NCBI RefSeq assembly: GCF_024171955.1
Contig: NZ_JAMTCS010000004.1
Location: 124,001-188,000, forward strand
Source of the DNA: Promicromonospora thailandica
Lineage (GTDB): Bacteria; Actinomycetota; Actinomycetes; Actinomycetales; Cellulomonadaceae
Length of the DNA stretch: 64,000 nt
Direction: 5' to 3'
The notes below the pieces were generated by a model, which worked only from the letters and a program-made list of their open reading frames with translations, had not been told where the DNA came from and ran no database searches. The position numbers and the translations under genes are program-made. Within the stretch, counting starts at the first letter, position 1. Each line of letters begins with the position of its first letter. Shown piece after piece: positions 38,387 through 46,642 of the stretch.

Positions 38387-38465
38387 GCTTCTATAGTGCG
38401 CCCCAAGCGCACCACTCGCCCAGGTTTCGTCCTGGGACGAATCCGCGGACGGGGCGATGCGGGGG

Positions 38466-38786
38466 TCAGAGGCCCGCGCGGTCCAGCTTCGCGGCGAGCT
38501 CGGCGTTGGTGGGCTCGACCAGGTGCTCGCCGTCGGGGAACACCAGCACCGGGATGGTCTTGCGGCCGGTCAGCGCCTCGGCCTCGCACGCCCGGTCCGG
38601 CTGCGCCACGAGGTCCACGTACACGTACTCGACGCGGCGCACGTCCAGCACCGCCTTGCTGCGGCGGCAGTCCCGGCACCACGCGGCGCCGTACACGGTG
38701 AGCTGCTGCGGCGGGGCCGCCGCGGGGTCGCCGTCGGGTGCGAGGATCCCCCGGAAGGGCCCGGTCGCGAAGTCGTCCGAGATCAC
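38466..38786 (-). CDS. Glutaredoxin/mycoredoxin-like protein
   Basis: This protein of about 106 residues has one thioredoxin fold. The active site is WCRDC (LTVYGAAWCRDCRRSKAVL); TIPVLVFPDGEHLVEPTNAEL is the cis-Pro and final strand region, as in mycoredoxins. It would reduce mycothiol-mixed disulfides. GTG 38786 starts a short acidic leader (VISDDFATGPFRG). It lies between ku and ligD, an unusual place, but no direct link to DNA repair is known. Confidence 0.88.
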   Translation of the reverse strand: MISDDFATGPFRGILAPDGDPAAAPPQQLTVYGAAWCRDCRRSKAVLDVRRVEYVYVDLVAQPDRACEAEALTGRKTIPVLVFPDGEHLVEPTNAELAAKLDRAGL

Positions 38787-38920
38787 CCGCGGGAGCCTAG
38801 CGGACCCGCTCGCCCCGTCACGACCCGCGGCCGCGTGATCTCGCTCGCTCCCCCACGGCCTCGGGCGGCGCGCCGCACCGCGCACGAGCGCGTCGTCGCC
38901 ACGGGCGGCACGATGGTGTG

Positions 38921-41458
38921 ATGGCGCCCACCCAGCGGACGGTCACGCAGACGGTCTCCGTCGAGGGTCACCGCCTGCGCCTGAGCAACCTCGACAAGGT
39001 GCTCTACCCGGCGTCCGGCACCACCAAGGGCGAGGTGCTGCACTACCTGACCCAGGTGGCTCCCGTGCTGCTGCCGCACGCGGCCAACCGTCCCGCGACG
39101 CGCAAGCGCTGGCCCGACGGCACCGGCGGGCAGATGTTCTTCCAGAAGAACCTCGACGCCTCGACCCCCGACTGGGTCAAGCGCAGGTCCATCCAGCACA
39201 AGCGGTCGTCCAACGACTACGTGCTCGTCAACGACCTGGCGACCCTGACCTGGCTGGGCCAGACCGCCACGCTGGAGCTGCACACCCCGCAGTGGCAGTT
39301 CGGCCGCACGGGCGCCCGGCTCGACCCGGACCGCCTCGTGCTCGACCTCGACCCCGGGCCGGGCGCCGGGCTGCCCGAGTGCGCGCAGGTGGCCCGCTGG
39401 GCCCGGGAGATCCTGCAGGGCATGGGCCTGGAGCCCTACCCGGTCACGTCCGGGTCCAAGGGCATCCACCTCTACGCGGCCCTCGGCCGGAGCTCCGAGA
39501 CGCGGCTCGGGTCGGACGCCGTCTCCGCCGTCGCGCACGAGCTGGCCCGGTACCTCGAGACCGAGCACCCCGACCTCGTCGTCAGCGACATGAGCAAGAA
39601 GCTGCGCACGGGCAAGGTGCTCGTCGACTGGTCGCAGAACAACGGCAACAAGACCACCATCGCGCCCTACTCGCTGCGCGGCCTCGACCGCCCGTACGTC
39701 GCCGCGCCCCGCACGTGGGAGGAGCTCGACGACCCGGACCTCGCCCAGCTCACCCCCGAGGAGGTGGTCGAGCACATCGAGGCCGACGGCGACCTCCTCG
39801 CGCCCCTGCTCGAAGGCCACCGCGCAGCGCTCGAGCCCACGCCCGAGCGGCTGGCCACGTTCGAGAAGCTGGAGACCTACCGCGCCAAGCGGGACCCGGG
39901 CAGGACCCCGGAGCCGTTCGGGCCCCCGGGCGGCGGCGAGCCGTCGGGCGCCGGGCCGGACGCGCCGTCCTTCGTCATCCAGGAGCACCACGCCCGCCGC
40001 CTGCACTGGGACTTCCGCCTCGAGCACGACGGCGTCCTCGTGAGCTGGGCGCTGCCCAAGGGCGAGCCCACCGACCCCGCGAAGAACCACCTCGCGGTGC
40101 AGACCGAGGACCACCCCCTGGAGTACGGCTCGTTCGAGGGCAGCATCCCCGCGGGCGAGTACGGCGCCGGCGAGGTCACCATCTGGGACTCGGGCACCTA
40201 CGAGCTGGAGAAGTGGCGCGACGACGAGGTCATCGTCACCCTGCGCTCCGAGCGCCGCGGCTCCCGCCGCCTCGCCCTGATCCGCACCCGCGGGCGCGAC
40301 GGCGACGCCGAGAACAACTGGCTCATCCATCTCACCAAGGCCCAGCCGGACGGCGCGCCCGGCACGCCGGAGGCCGCCGCCGAACCCGAGACCGACACCG
40401 CCACCGACACCGCCGCCGCCGAGCCGGAGCGCACCGCGCGGTCCGGGACGCCCCCCGCCGCACGCCGCTCCTACCGCGCCATGCTCGCCGGCGCCGCCCG
40501 TGCGGGCGAGCTCCGCGACCCCGACGCGTGGATGTTCGAGATGAAGTGGGACGGGTTCCGCACCCTCGCCCACGTGACCGACCCCGACACCGTCCGGCTC
40601 GTCAGCCGCTCCGGCCAGGACCTCACCGTCACCTTCCCGGAGCTCGCCGCCCTCGCCGCCCAGGTGGACCCCGACCGGCTCCCCGCGGTGCTGGACGGCG
40701 AGATCGTCGCCCTCGACCGTGCCGGGCGCCCCGACTTCCGCCGCCTCCAGCAGCGCGCCAACCTCCGCAAGGAGCACGACGTCGCCCGCGCCCGGGCCCG
40801 CGTCCAGGTCGACCTCATGCTCTTCGACGTGCTCGAGGCCGACGGCGACGACGTCACCGGCCGCCCCTGGACGCAGCGGCGCGAGCTGCTCGAGTCGCTC
40901 GTGACCCCGAGCCCGCCCGTGCACCTCCCGCCCGTGTTCGACGGTGACCTCGAGGCCGCCATGCGCACCTCGCGCACCCTGCGCCTGGAGGGCGTCGTCG
41001 CCAAGCGCCGGACCTCCACCTACACGGGACGGCGCTCGCGCGAGTGGCTGAAGGTCAAGCACAGCGCCACCCAGGAGGTGGTCGTCGTGGGCTGGCGGCC
41101 GGGTCACGCGAACGCCTCCGTCATGGGCTCCCTGCTCATGGCGGTGCCCGACGACGGCGCCCTGCGCTACGTCGGCCGCGTCGGCACCGGGTTCACCGAA
41201 CGGGAGCGCCGCGAGATCACCGCACGCCTGCGGGACCTGGAGCGCGCGACGCCCGGCGCGACGGGCGTGCCCGCGCAGGACGCGCGAGACGCCCGCTGGG
41301 TCACCCCCCGCCTGGTGGGCGAGGTGACGTTCGCCGACTGGGCCGAGGGCAGCGACGGGGCGTCGGGCGAGCGGCGCATGCGGCACTCGGTGTGGCGCGG
41401 CTGGCGGCCGGACAAGAAGGCCGCGGACGTCGAGCTCGAGCTGCCCGGCGAGGCGTGA
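38921..41458 (+). CDS. ligD: Multifunctional non-homologous end-joining DNA ligase LigD (POL-PE-LIG)
   Basis: This 845-residue protein has the mycobacterial domain order. The archaeo-eukaryotic primase-like polymerase covers about residues 10-310 (DLDPG at 142-146, SGSKGIHLY). The 3'-phosphoesterase covers about 345-475 (EHHARRLHWDFRLEHDG with the metal His and Asp; EYGSFEGSIPAGEYG). An acidic linker follows, and the ATP-dependent ligase covers about 515-845 (FEMKWDGFR with Lys542 as the adenylated residue; EGVVAKRRTSTY; REWLKVKH). It trims, fills and seals broken ends held by Ku. ATG 38921 is preceded by an in-frame GTG. Confidence 0.97.
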   Translation: MAPTQRTVTQTVSVEGHRLRLSNLDKVLYPASGTTKGEVLHYLTQVAPVLLPHAANRPATRKRWPDGTGGQMFFQKNLDASTPDWVKRRSIQHKRSSNDYVLVNDLATLTWLGQTATLELHTPQWQFGRTGARLDPDRLVLDLDPGPGAGLPECAQVARWAREILQGMGLEPYPVTSGSKGIHLYAALGRSSETRLGSDAVSAVAHELARYLETEHPDLVVSDMSKKLRTGKVLVDWSQNNGNKTTIAPYSLRGLDRPYVAAPRTWEELDDPDLAQLTPEEVVEHIEADGDLLAPLLEGHRAALEPTPERLATFEKLETYRAKRDPGRTPEPFGPPGGGEPSGAGPDAPSFVIQEHHARRLHWDFRLEHDGVLVSWALPKGEPTDPAKNHLAVQTEDHPLEYGSFEGSIPAGEYGAGEVTIWDSGTYELEKWRDDEVIVTLRSERRGSRRLALIRTRGRDGDAENNWLIHLTKAQPDGAPGTPEAAAEPETDTATDTAAAEPERTARSGTPPAARRSYRAMLAGAARAGELRDPDAWMFEMKWDGFRTLAHVTDPDTVRLVSRSGQDLTVTFPELAALAAQVDPDRLPAVLDGEIVALDRAGRPDFRRLQQRANLRKEHDVARARARVQVDLMLFDVLEADGDDVTGRPWTQRRELLESLVTPSPPVHLPPVFDGDLEAAMRTSRTLRLEGVVAKRRTSTYTGRRSREWLKVKHSATQEVVVVGWRPGHANASVMGSLLMAVPDDGALRYVGRVGTGFTERERREITARLRDLERATPGATGVPAQDARDARWVTPRLVGEVTFADWAEGSDGASGERRMRHSVWRGWRPDKKAADVELELPGEA

Positions 41459-41521
41459 CCGCTTGGCACACTTTTCTGCAGACCCGGAATACCCCCACGA
41501 GGACGAGAGGTTGCCCCAACC

Positions 41522-42445
41522 ATGCGAGCGATCACCTATGCACGATTCGGCGGAGCGGACGTCCTCGAGCTCACCGAGCAGCCGGACCCGCACATCGGCC
41601 CCGACACCGTCCTGGTCCGCGTCCGGGCCGCCTCGGTGAACCCCGTGGACTGGAAGGTCCGGGAGGGTGCCCTGCAGGGGCTGATCGACACGCACCTGCC
41701 CGCGATCCCCGGCTGGGACGTGGCCGGCGTGGTCGAGCAGGTGGGCCTGGACACCCCCGAGTACCAGGTGGGTGACGAGGTGTACGGGTACGTGCGCAAG
41801 GACGTGGTCCAGGGCGGCACGTTCGCCGAGCTGGTCGCCGCGCCCGTCCGCACCCTGGCCCGCAAGCCCGCGTCCCTCACCTTCGAGGAGGCAGCGGCCG
41901 TACCCCTCGCCGGCCTCACCGCGTACCAGGCGGTCCAGCGGGCCGGCGTCCGGGAGGGCCGGACGGTGCTCGTGCACGCGGCGGCCGGCGGCGTCGGCGC
42001 GTTCGCCGTGCAGATCGCACGAGCGCTGGGGGCGCACGTCATCGGCACCGCGAGCGAGGCGAACCACGAGTTCCTGCGCGGCCTGGGTGCCGAGCCCGTC
42101 ACGTACGGCGACGGCCTCGCCGACCGCGTCCGCGCCCTCGCCCCCGACGGCGTCGACGTGGCCCTCGACCTCGTCGGCAGCGGCGCGGTCGCGACGAGCG
42201 CGGAGGTGCTGGCCGACGGCGGCACCATCGCCTCGATCACCGACGCCACCGCCCGCACGGAGCACGGCGGCCAGTACGTGTGGGTGCGCCCCTCCACCGC
42301 CGACCTCGACGCGCTCACCGCCCTGTTCGACTCCGGGAAGCTGTCGGTCGAGGTCGCCCAGGTCTTCGACCTGGCGGACACCGCCGAGGCGCACCGGGCC
42401 AGCGAGTCGGGGCACACCCGCGGCAAGATCGTGGTCCGGGTCTGA
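41522..42445 (+). CDS. NADP-dependent quinone oxidoreductase-like MDR protein
   Basis: This 307-residue medium-chain dehydrogenase/reductase lacks zinc ligands. The N-terminal GroES-like half contains RVRAASVNPVDWKVREG and GWDVAGVVEQVG. The Rossmann half contains VLVHAAAGGVGAFAVQIARALGAHVIGTAS, an AAxGGVG dinucleotide motif. It is of the zeta-crystallin/quinone reductase type. It starts with ATG 41522 after a GAGAGG-type site. It converges with the VOC gene, and a nine-base-stem hairpin (42453-42483) spans the junction. Confidence 0.9.
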   Translation: MRAITYARFGGADVLELTEQPDPHIGPDTVLVRVRAASVNPVDWKVREGALQGLIDTHLPAIPGWDVAGVVEQVGLDTPEYQVGDEVYGYVRKDVVQGGTFAELVAAPVRTLARKPASLTFEEAAAVPLAGLTAYQAVQRAGVREGRTVLVHAAAGGVGAFAVQIARALGAHVIGTASEANHEFLRGLGAEPVTYGDGLADRVRALAPDGVDVALDLVGSGAVATSAEVLADGGTIASITDATARTEHGGQYVWVRPSTADLDALTALFDSGKLSVEVAQVFDLADTAEAHRASESGHTRGKIVVRV

Positions 42446-42452
42446 CGACGGC

Positions 42453-42483
42453 GCCCGCCGGGACCGGTCAGGAACCGGCGGGC
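42453..42483. terminator. Hairpin at convergent gene ends
   Basis: Perfect nine-base arms (gcccgccgg and ccggcgggc) lie around a 13-base loop between the oxidoreductase stop and the VOC gene, overlapping the VOC 3' end. It may serve both transcripts. Confidence 0.5.
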
Positions 42484-42917
42484 TCGACGCCCTCCGTGGT
42501 GCCCTGCTCGGCCGCCGCCCGGTGCGCCTCGACCTCCGCGCGCGAGCGCACCACGCAGAACTCGTTGCCCTCGGGGTCGGCGAAGGTGACCCAGCCGGAG
42601 CCGGGGCCGTAGATGCCGCGGTGGTCGCCGACGACGGTGGCGCCGTGCGCCTTGATCCGCTCGATCTCGGTGTCCCGCAAGCCCTCCTTCGGGCGCAGGT
42701 CGAGGTGCACCCGGTTCTTGCCGGACTTGCCCTCGGGCACCTCGGCGAACAGCACGTCGACGCCCGCGCCGGTCGGGTCCGTGATCATGCACTCGGTGTG
42801 CCCCGGCAGGTTGGGGTCGCCCGGCACGTCCTCGTAGCCGAGCACGGGCTTCCACCACTGGGACAGGGAGTAGGCGTCGGAACAGTCCACGGTCACGTGG
42901 GAGACGAAAGAGACCAT
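42468..42917 (-). CDS. VOC family (glyoxalase/bleomycin-resistance fold) protein
   Basis: This 149-residue protein has two beta-alpha-beta-beta-beta units. VSHVTVDCSDAYSLSQWWKPVLGYE and VHLDLRPKEGLRDTEIERIKAHGATVVGDHRG are typical, with His and Glu at possible metal positions, and GWVTFADPEGNEFCVVRS is the classic closing strand. The substrate is unknown. It probably forms its own transcript from ATG 42917. Confidence 0.9.
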   Translation of the reverse strand: MVSFVSHVTVDCSDAYSLSQWWKPVLGYEDVPGDPNLPGHTECMITDPTGAGVDVLFAEVPEGKSGKNRVHLDLRPKEGLRDTEIERIKAHGATVVGDHRGIYGPGSGWVTFADPEGNEFCVVRSRAEVEAHRAAAEQGTTEGVEPAGS

Positions 42918-42974
42918 CCCCGGACCCTGGCACAGACCGGGGCGCCCACCAACGGATTTCGGTGGGCTCCGGGC

Positions 42975-43838
42975 TCAGCCCGGCGACGAGCGCCCGTGGC
43001 GCCAGTAGCCCACGAAGTCGACGTCCGACCTCGGCACGCCCCGCTCGCCCACCAGGTGCCGCCGCGCACCCGTGGCCAGCGACGACTCGCCGGCCACGAA
43101 CGCGTACAGCCCCCAGGCCGCGGGGTCGGGGCCGAGACCGGCCCCCAGGTCCAGGTCGCGCAGCGCGGACAGCGCCGCCTGTCCGGGGACCGCGTGCGGG
43201 TCGACGGCGGAGCGCACCACCCACCGCAGCTCGACGCCCGCCGGCGCGCGCACGTCCTGCTGGTCGTCGGCGGTCGGCACCTCGACGACCGCGACACCAC
43301 GGGCGTGAGCGGGCAGCGACTCGCAGATCCCCGCCACGGCGGGCAGGCCCGACTCGTCGGCGACCAGCAGCACCCGGTCGCAGGGACGCTCGGCGTCGAA
43401 GCCGATGCCCTGGTCGAGCAGGCCCACGTGCATGCCACGCTCGGTCGCCAGCGCGAAGCCGGCTCCGGGGCCGTGCGCGTCGGCAGCGTCCGCGCCGTCG
43501 TCCTCGGCGCCGTGGAGCACGAAGTCGACGTCGATCTCGTTCAGGTCGGGACGCGCGGCCCGGACGGTGTAGTTGCGCACCCAGGGGCGGCGCGCCTTCG
43601 GCGTCGTCAGGTACTCCGCGTACCAGAGGGCGGAGGTACGGGTCGGCAGCCGCAGCACGTCCTGGCCCGGGCGGGGCAGGAAGAGCCGGAACCACTGGTC
43701 GTAGCCCGCCGGCGTGAACTGCGTCAGCCCCTCGCCGCCGAGGGTCACGCGCATCATGTGCGGCGTGATCCGCTTGGTGTTGACCACCTCGGCCATGACG
43801 ACGTGCGGGTCGACCGCTCTGCGCCCCTTGTGTGCCAT
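42975..43838 (-). CDS. Siderophore-interacting protein (FAD-dependent ferric-siderophore reductase)
   Basis: This 287-residue protein has the SIP (FAD_binding_9/SIP) plan. A ferredoxin-reductase FAD domain (RITPHMMRVTLGGEGL, WVRNYTVRAARPDLNEIDVDFVLHG) precedes an NAD(P)H-binding half (RVLLVADESGLPAVAGICESLP, YAFVAGESSLATGARRHLVGERGVPRSDVDFVGYWRHG). Members reduce Fe(III)-siderophores in the cytosol. A DtxR/IdeR-like box lies four bases upstream of the ATG, so iron repression is likely. There is no clear ribosome-binding site, so a leaderless transcript is possible. Confidence 0.94.
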   Translation of the reverse strand: MAHKGRRAVDPHVVMAEVVNTKRITPHMMRVTLGGEGLTQFTPAGYDQWFRLFLPRPGQDVLRLPTRTSALWYAEYLTTPKARRPWVRNYTVRAARPDLNEIDVDFVLHGAEDDGADAADAHGPGAGFALATERGMHVGLLDQGIGFDAERPCDRVLLVADESGLPAVAGICESLPAHARGVAVVEVPTADDQQDVRAPAGVELRWVVRSAVDPHAVPGQAALSALRDLDLGAGLGPDPAAWGLYAFVAGESSLATGARRHLVGERGVPRSDVDFVGYWRHGRSSPG

Positions 43839-43842
43839 GTGC

Positions 43843-43861
43843 TGAGGTTAGGCATGCCTAA
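43843..43861 (-). promoter_or_regulatory. DtxR/IdeR-type iron box
   Basis: On the minus strand the site reads TTAGGCATGCCTAACCTCA and matches 15 of 19 positions of the IdeR/DtxR consensus (TWAGGTTAGSCTWACCTWA). It lies directly upstream of the siderophore-interacting gene and overlaps the last bases of the MFS gene. Confidence 0.65.
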
Positions 43862-45255
43862 GTGGGTTTGACCAGGGCCTGGTCCGGATCCACCCCACGC
43901 GGGCTCCGGATACCGGCCAGCGAGAGCAGCCCGCCGAGCACCAGCAGCCCGGCCGTCACCAGGAGTGCCCGGTGGAACGACGCCACGTCGAGCACCCCGC
44001 CGGTGATGATCCCCGCGAAGGCCACGGTCACCAGCCCGGCCACGCGGGCGACGGCGTTGTTCACCGCCGACCCGATCCCGGCGTCGTGGGCGGGAACCGC
44101 GCCGAGGATCGCGGCCGTCAGCGGCGCCACGGTGATGGAGAGGCCGAGCCCGAACACGAGCTGGCCCGGCAGCACCTGCGTGGGGTAGAACGCGGTCTCG
44201 TCGATCGCGAGCATGAGCAGGAAGCCGGCGCCCGCCACGAGCGGGCCCACCGTCATGAAGAGCCGCGGCCCGTAGCGCCCGGCCAGCGTGCCGAACCAGG
44301 CGGACAGCCCGATCATCGCGAGCGTCGTGGGCAGCTGCGCCAGCCCGGACCACGTCGCCGAGTACCCGGCGACCTGCTGCAGGAACAGCGTGAGCACGAA
44401 GCCGCCGAGCGAGAGGGCGCCGTAGATCGCCGTCGTGGCCAGGTTGCCCCAGGCGAAGTTGCGCGCCCGGAACAGGCGCAGCGGCAGCATGGGGTCGGCC
44501 GCGCGCCGCTGGTACAGCACGAACGCCACGAGCAGCACGGCGCCGCCCAGCACCGAGGTCAGCACGCCGGGCGACCCCCAGCCCAGCCGGTCACCCTCGA
44601 TCAGCCCGAAGACCACGCCCGCGAGGCCGAACGCGGCGAGCACGGCGCCCGGCACGTCGACCCGGCGGCCCGGCTCGCCGTCGGCGGCAGGGATGCCGCG
44701 CAGCAGCCAGAGCGTCACCGCGATCACCGGCACGTTGATCCAGAAGACCCAGCGCCACGACGCCAGGTCGACCAGCAGGCCGCCGACGAACGGGCCGACG
44801 ATCATCGCCGCCGTCGTCCACGACGTCCACCGCCCGATCGCGCGGGACTGCGCCTCGCCGGAGAACGTCGCGACGATCAGCGCCAGCGAGCTCGGCACGA
44901 GCAGCGCGCCGGCGACGCCCTGCAGCGCACGCGCGATCACCAGCACCGGACCGGTGGGCGCCACCGCGCACAGCACGGACGCCACCGCGAAGCCCGCGAG
45001 CCCGGTCGCGAGCACCCGGCGCCGCCCGTAGACGTCCGACACCGAGCCGGCCACCAGCATCAGCGCGCCGAGCGTCACCAAATAGGCGTCCACGACCCAC
45101 TGCTGCAGCGCCAGGCCCTCGGCCCCCGGTCCGCCGAGCTCCCGCGCGATGGCGGGCAGCGCGACGCTCACCACCGTGCCGTCGAGGAAGGACACGAAGG
45201 AGCCGAGGATCGCGACGAGGAGCACCCGCCGCTGGAGCGTGGTCACGAGGGTCAC
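43858..45255 (-). CDS. MFS transporter, DHA2 (EmrB/QacA) type
   Basis: This protein of about 465 residues has 14 hydrophobic helices. Hallmarks are SFLDGTVVSVALPAIARELG in helix 1 (motif D1), GSVSDVYGRRRVLATGL (motif A), and RALQGVAGALLVPSSLALI (motif B/C region). It exports drugs or related hydrophobic compounds by proton antiport. GTG 45255 is preferred for its GGGG leader, and GTG 45246 is an alternative. The siderophore-interacting gene follows 19 bases downstream, so export of a siderophore is conceivable but unproven. Confidence 0.9.
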   Translation of the reverse strand: MTLVTTLQRRVLLVAILGSFVSFLDGTVVSVALPAIARELGGPGAEGLALQQWVVDAYLVTLGALMLVAGSVSDVYGRRRVLATGLAGFAVASVLCAVAPTGPVLVIARALQGVAGALLVPSSLALIVATFSGEAQSRAIGRWTSWTTAAMIVGPFVGGLLVDLASWRWVFWINVPVIAVTLWLLRGIPAADGEPGRRVDVPGAVLAAFGLAGVVFGLIEGDRLGWGSPGVLTSVLGGAVLLVAFVLYQRRAADPMLPLRLFRARNFAWGNLATTAIYGALSLGGFVLTLFLQQVAGYSATWSGLAQLPTTLAMIGLSAWFGTLAGRYGPRLFMTVGPLVAGAGFLLMLAIDETAFYPTQVLPGQLVFGLGLSITVAPLTAAILGAVPAHDAGIGSAVNNAVARVAGLVTVAFAGIITGGVLDVASFHRALLVTAGLLVLGGLLSLAGIRSPRGVDPDQALVKPT

Positions 45256-45345
45256 GCTATGCCCCGCCACCGACACCCGCGCCGGGCGGCGCGAAGTTCG
45301 CCCCCTCGTGCCCGGCTCGTGCGGGGCGTGCGGCACCATCGGGGG

Positions 45346-45876
45346 ATGGACCTCACAATCCGGCCCGCGACCGTTGCGGACGCCGCGGCCTGCGCGGACA
45401 TCTACGGCTACTACGTGCGGCACACCCACGTCAGCTTCGAGGCCGAGCCCCCGGACGCGGCCGAGATGGCGCGGCGGATCACCGCGTACTCGGCGTCCCA
45501 CGCGTGGCTGGTCGCCGAGGGCGACCCCGGCGACGTCGTCGGGTTCGCCTACGGCAGCCCCTACTCCCCGCGCGAGGCCTACCGGTGGGCCGTCGAGACC
45601 AGCGTCTACCTGGAGGCCGGACGACGGCGCACGGGCGCCGGGCGCGCCCTGTACGAGGCGCTTCTCGGGCGCCTGGCCGGACGCGGCTTCCGCCGCGCCG
45701 TCGCCGGCCTGGCCCTGCCGAACGACGCGAGCCGCGGCCTGCACGCGGCCCTCGGGTTCGAGGAGGTCGGCACGCTGCACCGGATCGGCTGGAAGCACGG
45801 GCAGTGGCACGACGTGCTGCGCCTGCAGAAGGACCTCGCACCGGGGCTCGGCGCGGCCCCGCCGTCGCCCGTGTGA
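45346..45876 (+). CDS. GNAT acetyltransferase, phosphinothricin-acetyltransferase-like (1)
   Basis: This 176-residue protein is of the PAT/Bar subfamily. It has TIRPATVADAAACADIYGYYV, SFEAEPPDAAEMARRI, VETSVYLEAGRRRTGAGRALYEALL (acetyl-CoA pyrophosphate loop) and the diagnostic GWKHGQWHDVLRLQ near the end. Family members acetylate phosphinothricin or methionine sulfoximine-like amines. It is a paralogue of the next gene. It starts with ATG 45346 after a G-rich site. Confidence 0.9.
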   Translation: MDLTIRPATVADAAACADIYGYYVRHTHVSFEAEPPDAAEMARRITAYSASHAWLVAEGDPGDVVGFAYGSPYSPREAYRWAVETSVYLEAGRRRTGAGRALYEALLGRLAGRGFRRAVAGLALPNDASRGLHAALGFEEVGTLHRIGWKHGQWHDVLRLQKDLAPGLGAAPPSPV

Positions 45877-45958
45877 CCTGCATCTACCCGTTCGACCCAC
45901 CGCCGTCAATTCCGCGCTGCGATCATCGGCCCCCTCCGGAGCGGAGAAGAATCCGTGC

Positions 45959-46594
45959 ATGGACCGCATCGTCCGCGTCGCGACACCAGACGACGCCGCA
46001 GCCTGCGCCGGGATCTACGCCCCCTTCGTGGCCGACTCGGCGGCGACCTTCGAGACCACCCCGCCCGACGCCCGCGAGATGACCCGCCGCATCGAGCGGT
46101 TCTTCGGACGGGAGACCTGGCTCGTGCTGGAGACCGACGGTGTGGTCGCGGGCTTCGCCTACGCCAAGCCGTTCGCCGACCGGCCCACGTTCCGCTGGAC
46201 GCTGGAGACCAACGTCTACGTGGCCACGGACCACCAGCGCCAGGGCGCCGGCCGCGCGCTGTACGACGCGCTCCTGGAGCGCCTCGCCCGCCGCGGCTAC
46301 CACCGCGTCGTCGCCAGCATCGTGCTGCCGAACGACCCGGCCGTCGCCCTGCACGAGGCGGCCGGGTTCCAGCGCGCCGGGTCGTTCGAGCGCATCGGCT
46401 GGAAGCACGGCCAGTGGCACGACGCCGTGATGTTCCAGCGCGACCTCGTCCCGGACGACGGCATCACGCCCGGCAACCGCACGGCCGACGCCGAGCTGCC
46501 CAGCCTGCTCACGCCCGAGCCGCTGGAGGTCACGCGCACCCCCCTGGTGCGGCCGCACCCCGCCGAGGAGCTGGTGGCCTACTTCGGCGACTGA
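45959..46594 (+). CDS. GNAT acetyltransferase, phosphinothricin-acetyltransferase-like (2)
   Basis: This 211-residue paralogue of the preceding product shares VRVATPDDAAACAGIYAPFV, VYVATDHQRQGAGRALYDALL and GWKHGQWHDAVMFQRDL. It carries an extra C-terminal segment of about 40 residues (LTPEPLEVTRTPLVRPHPAEELVAYFGD) that is absent from copy 1. ATG 45959 is preceded by GGAG. The pair probably arose by tandem duplication and then diverged in substrate. Confidence 0.9.
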   Translation: MDRIVRVATPDDAAACAGIYAPFVADSAATFETTPPDAREMTRRIERFFGRETWLVLETDGVVAGFAYAKPFADRPTFRWTLETNVYVATDHQRQGAGRALYDALLERLARRGYHRVVASIVLPNDPAVALHEAAGFQRAGSFERIGWKHGQWHDAVMFQRDLVPDDGITPGNRTADAELPSLLTPEPLEVTRTPLVRPHPAEELVAYFGD

Positions 46595-46642
46595 GGCTTT
46601 TCGGTTCGCCCGCCGGCCCGCCTCTTCCCTAGGGTCGCCCCC

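Noticed and set aside
38783-42415. 1210-codon minus-strand frame opposite ligD
   Set aside because: It is a shadow of ligD and the oxidoreductase gene, with no recognisable motif.
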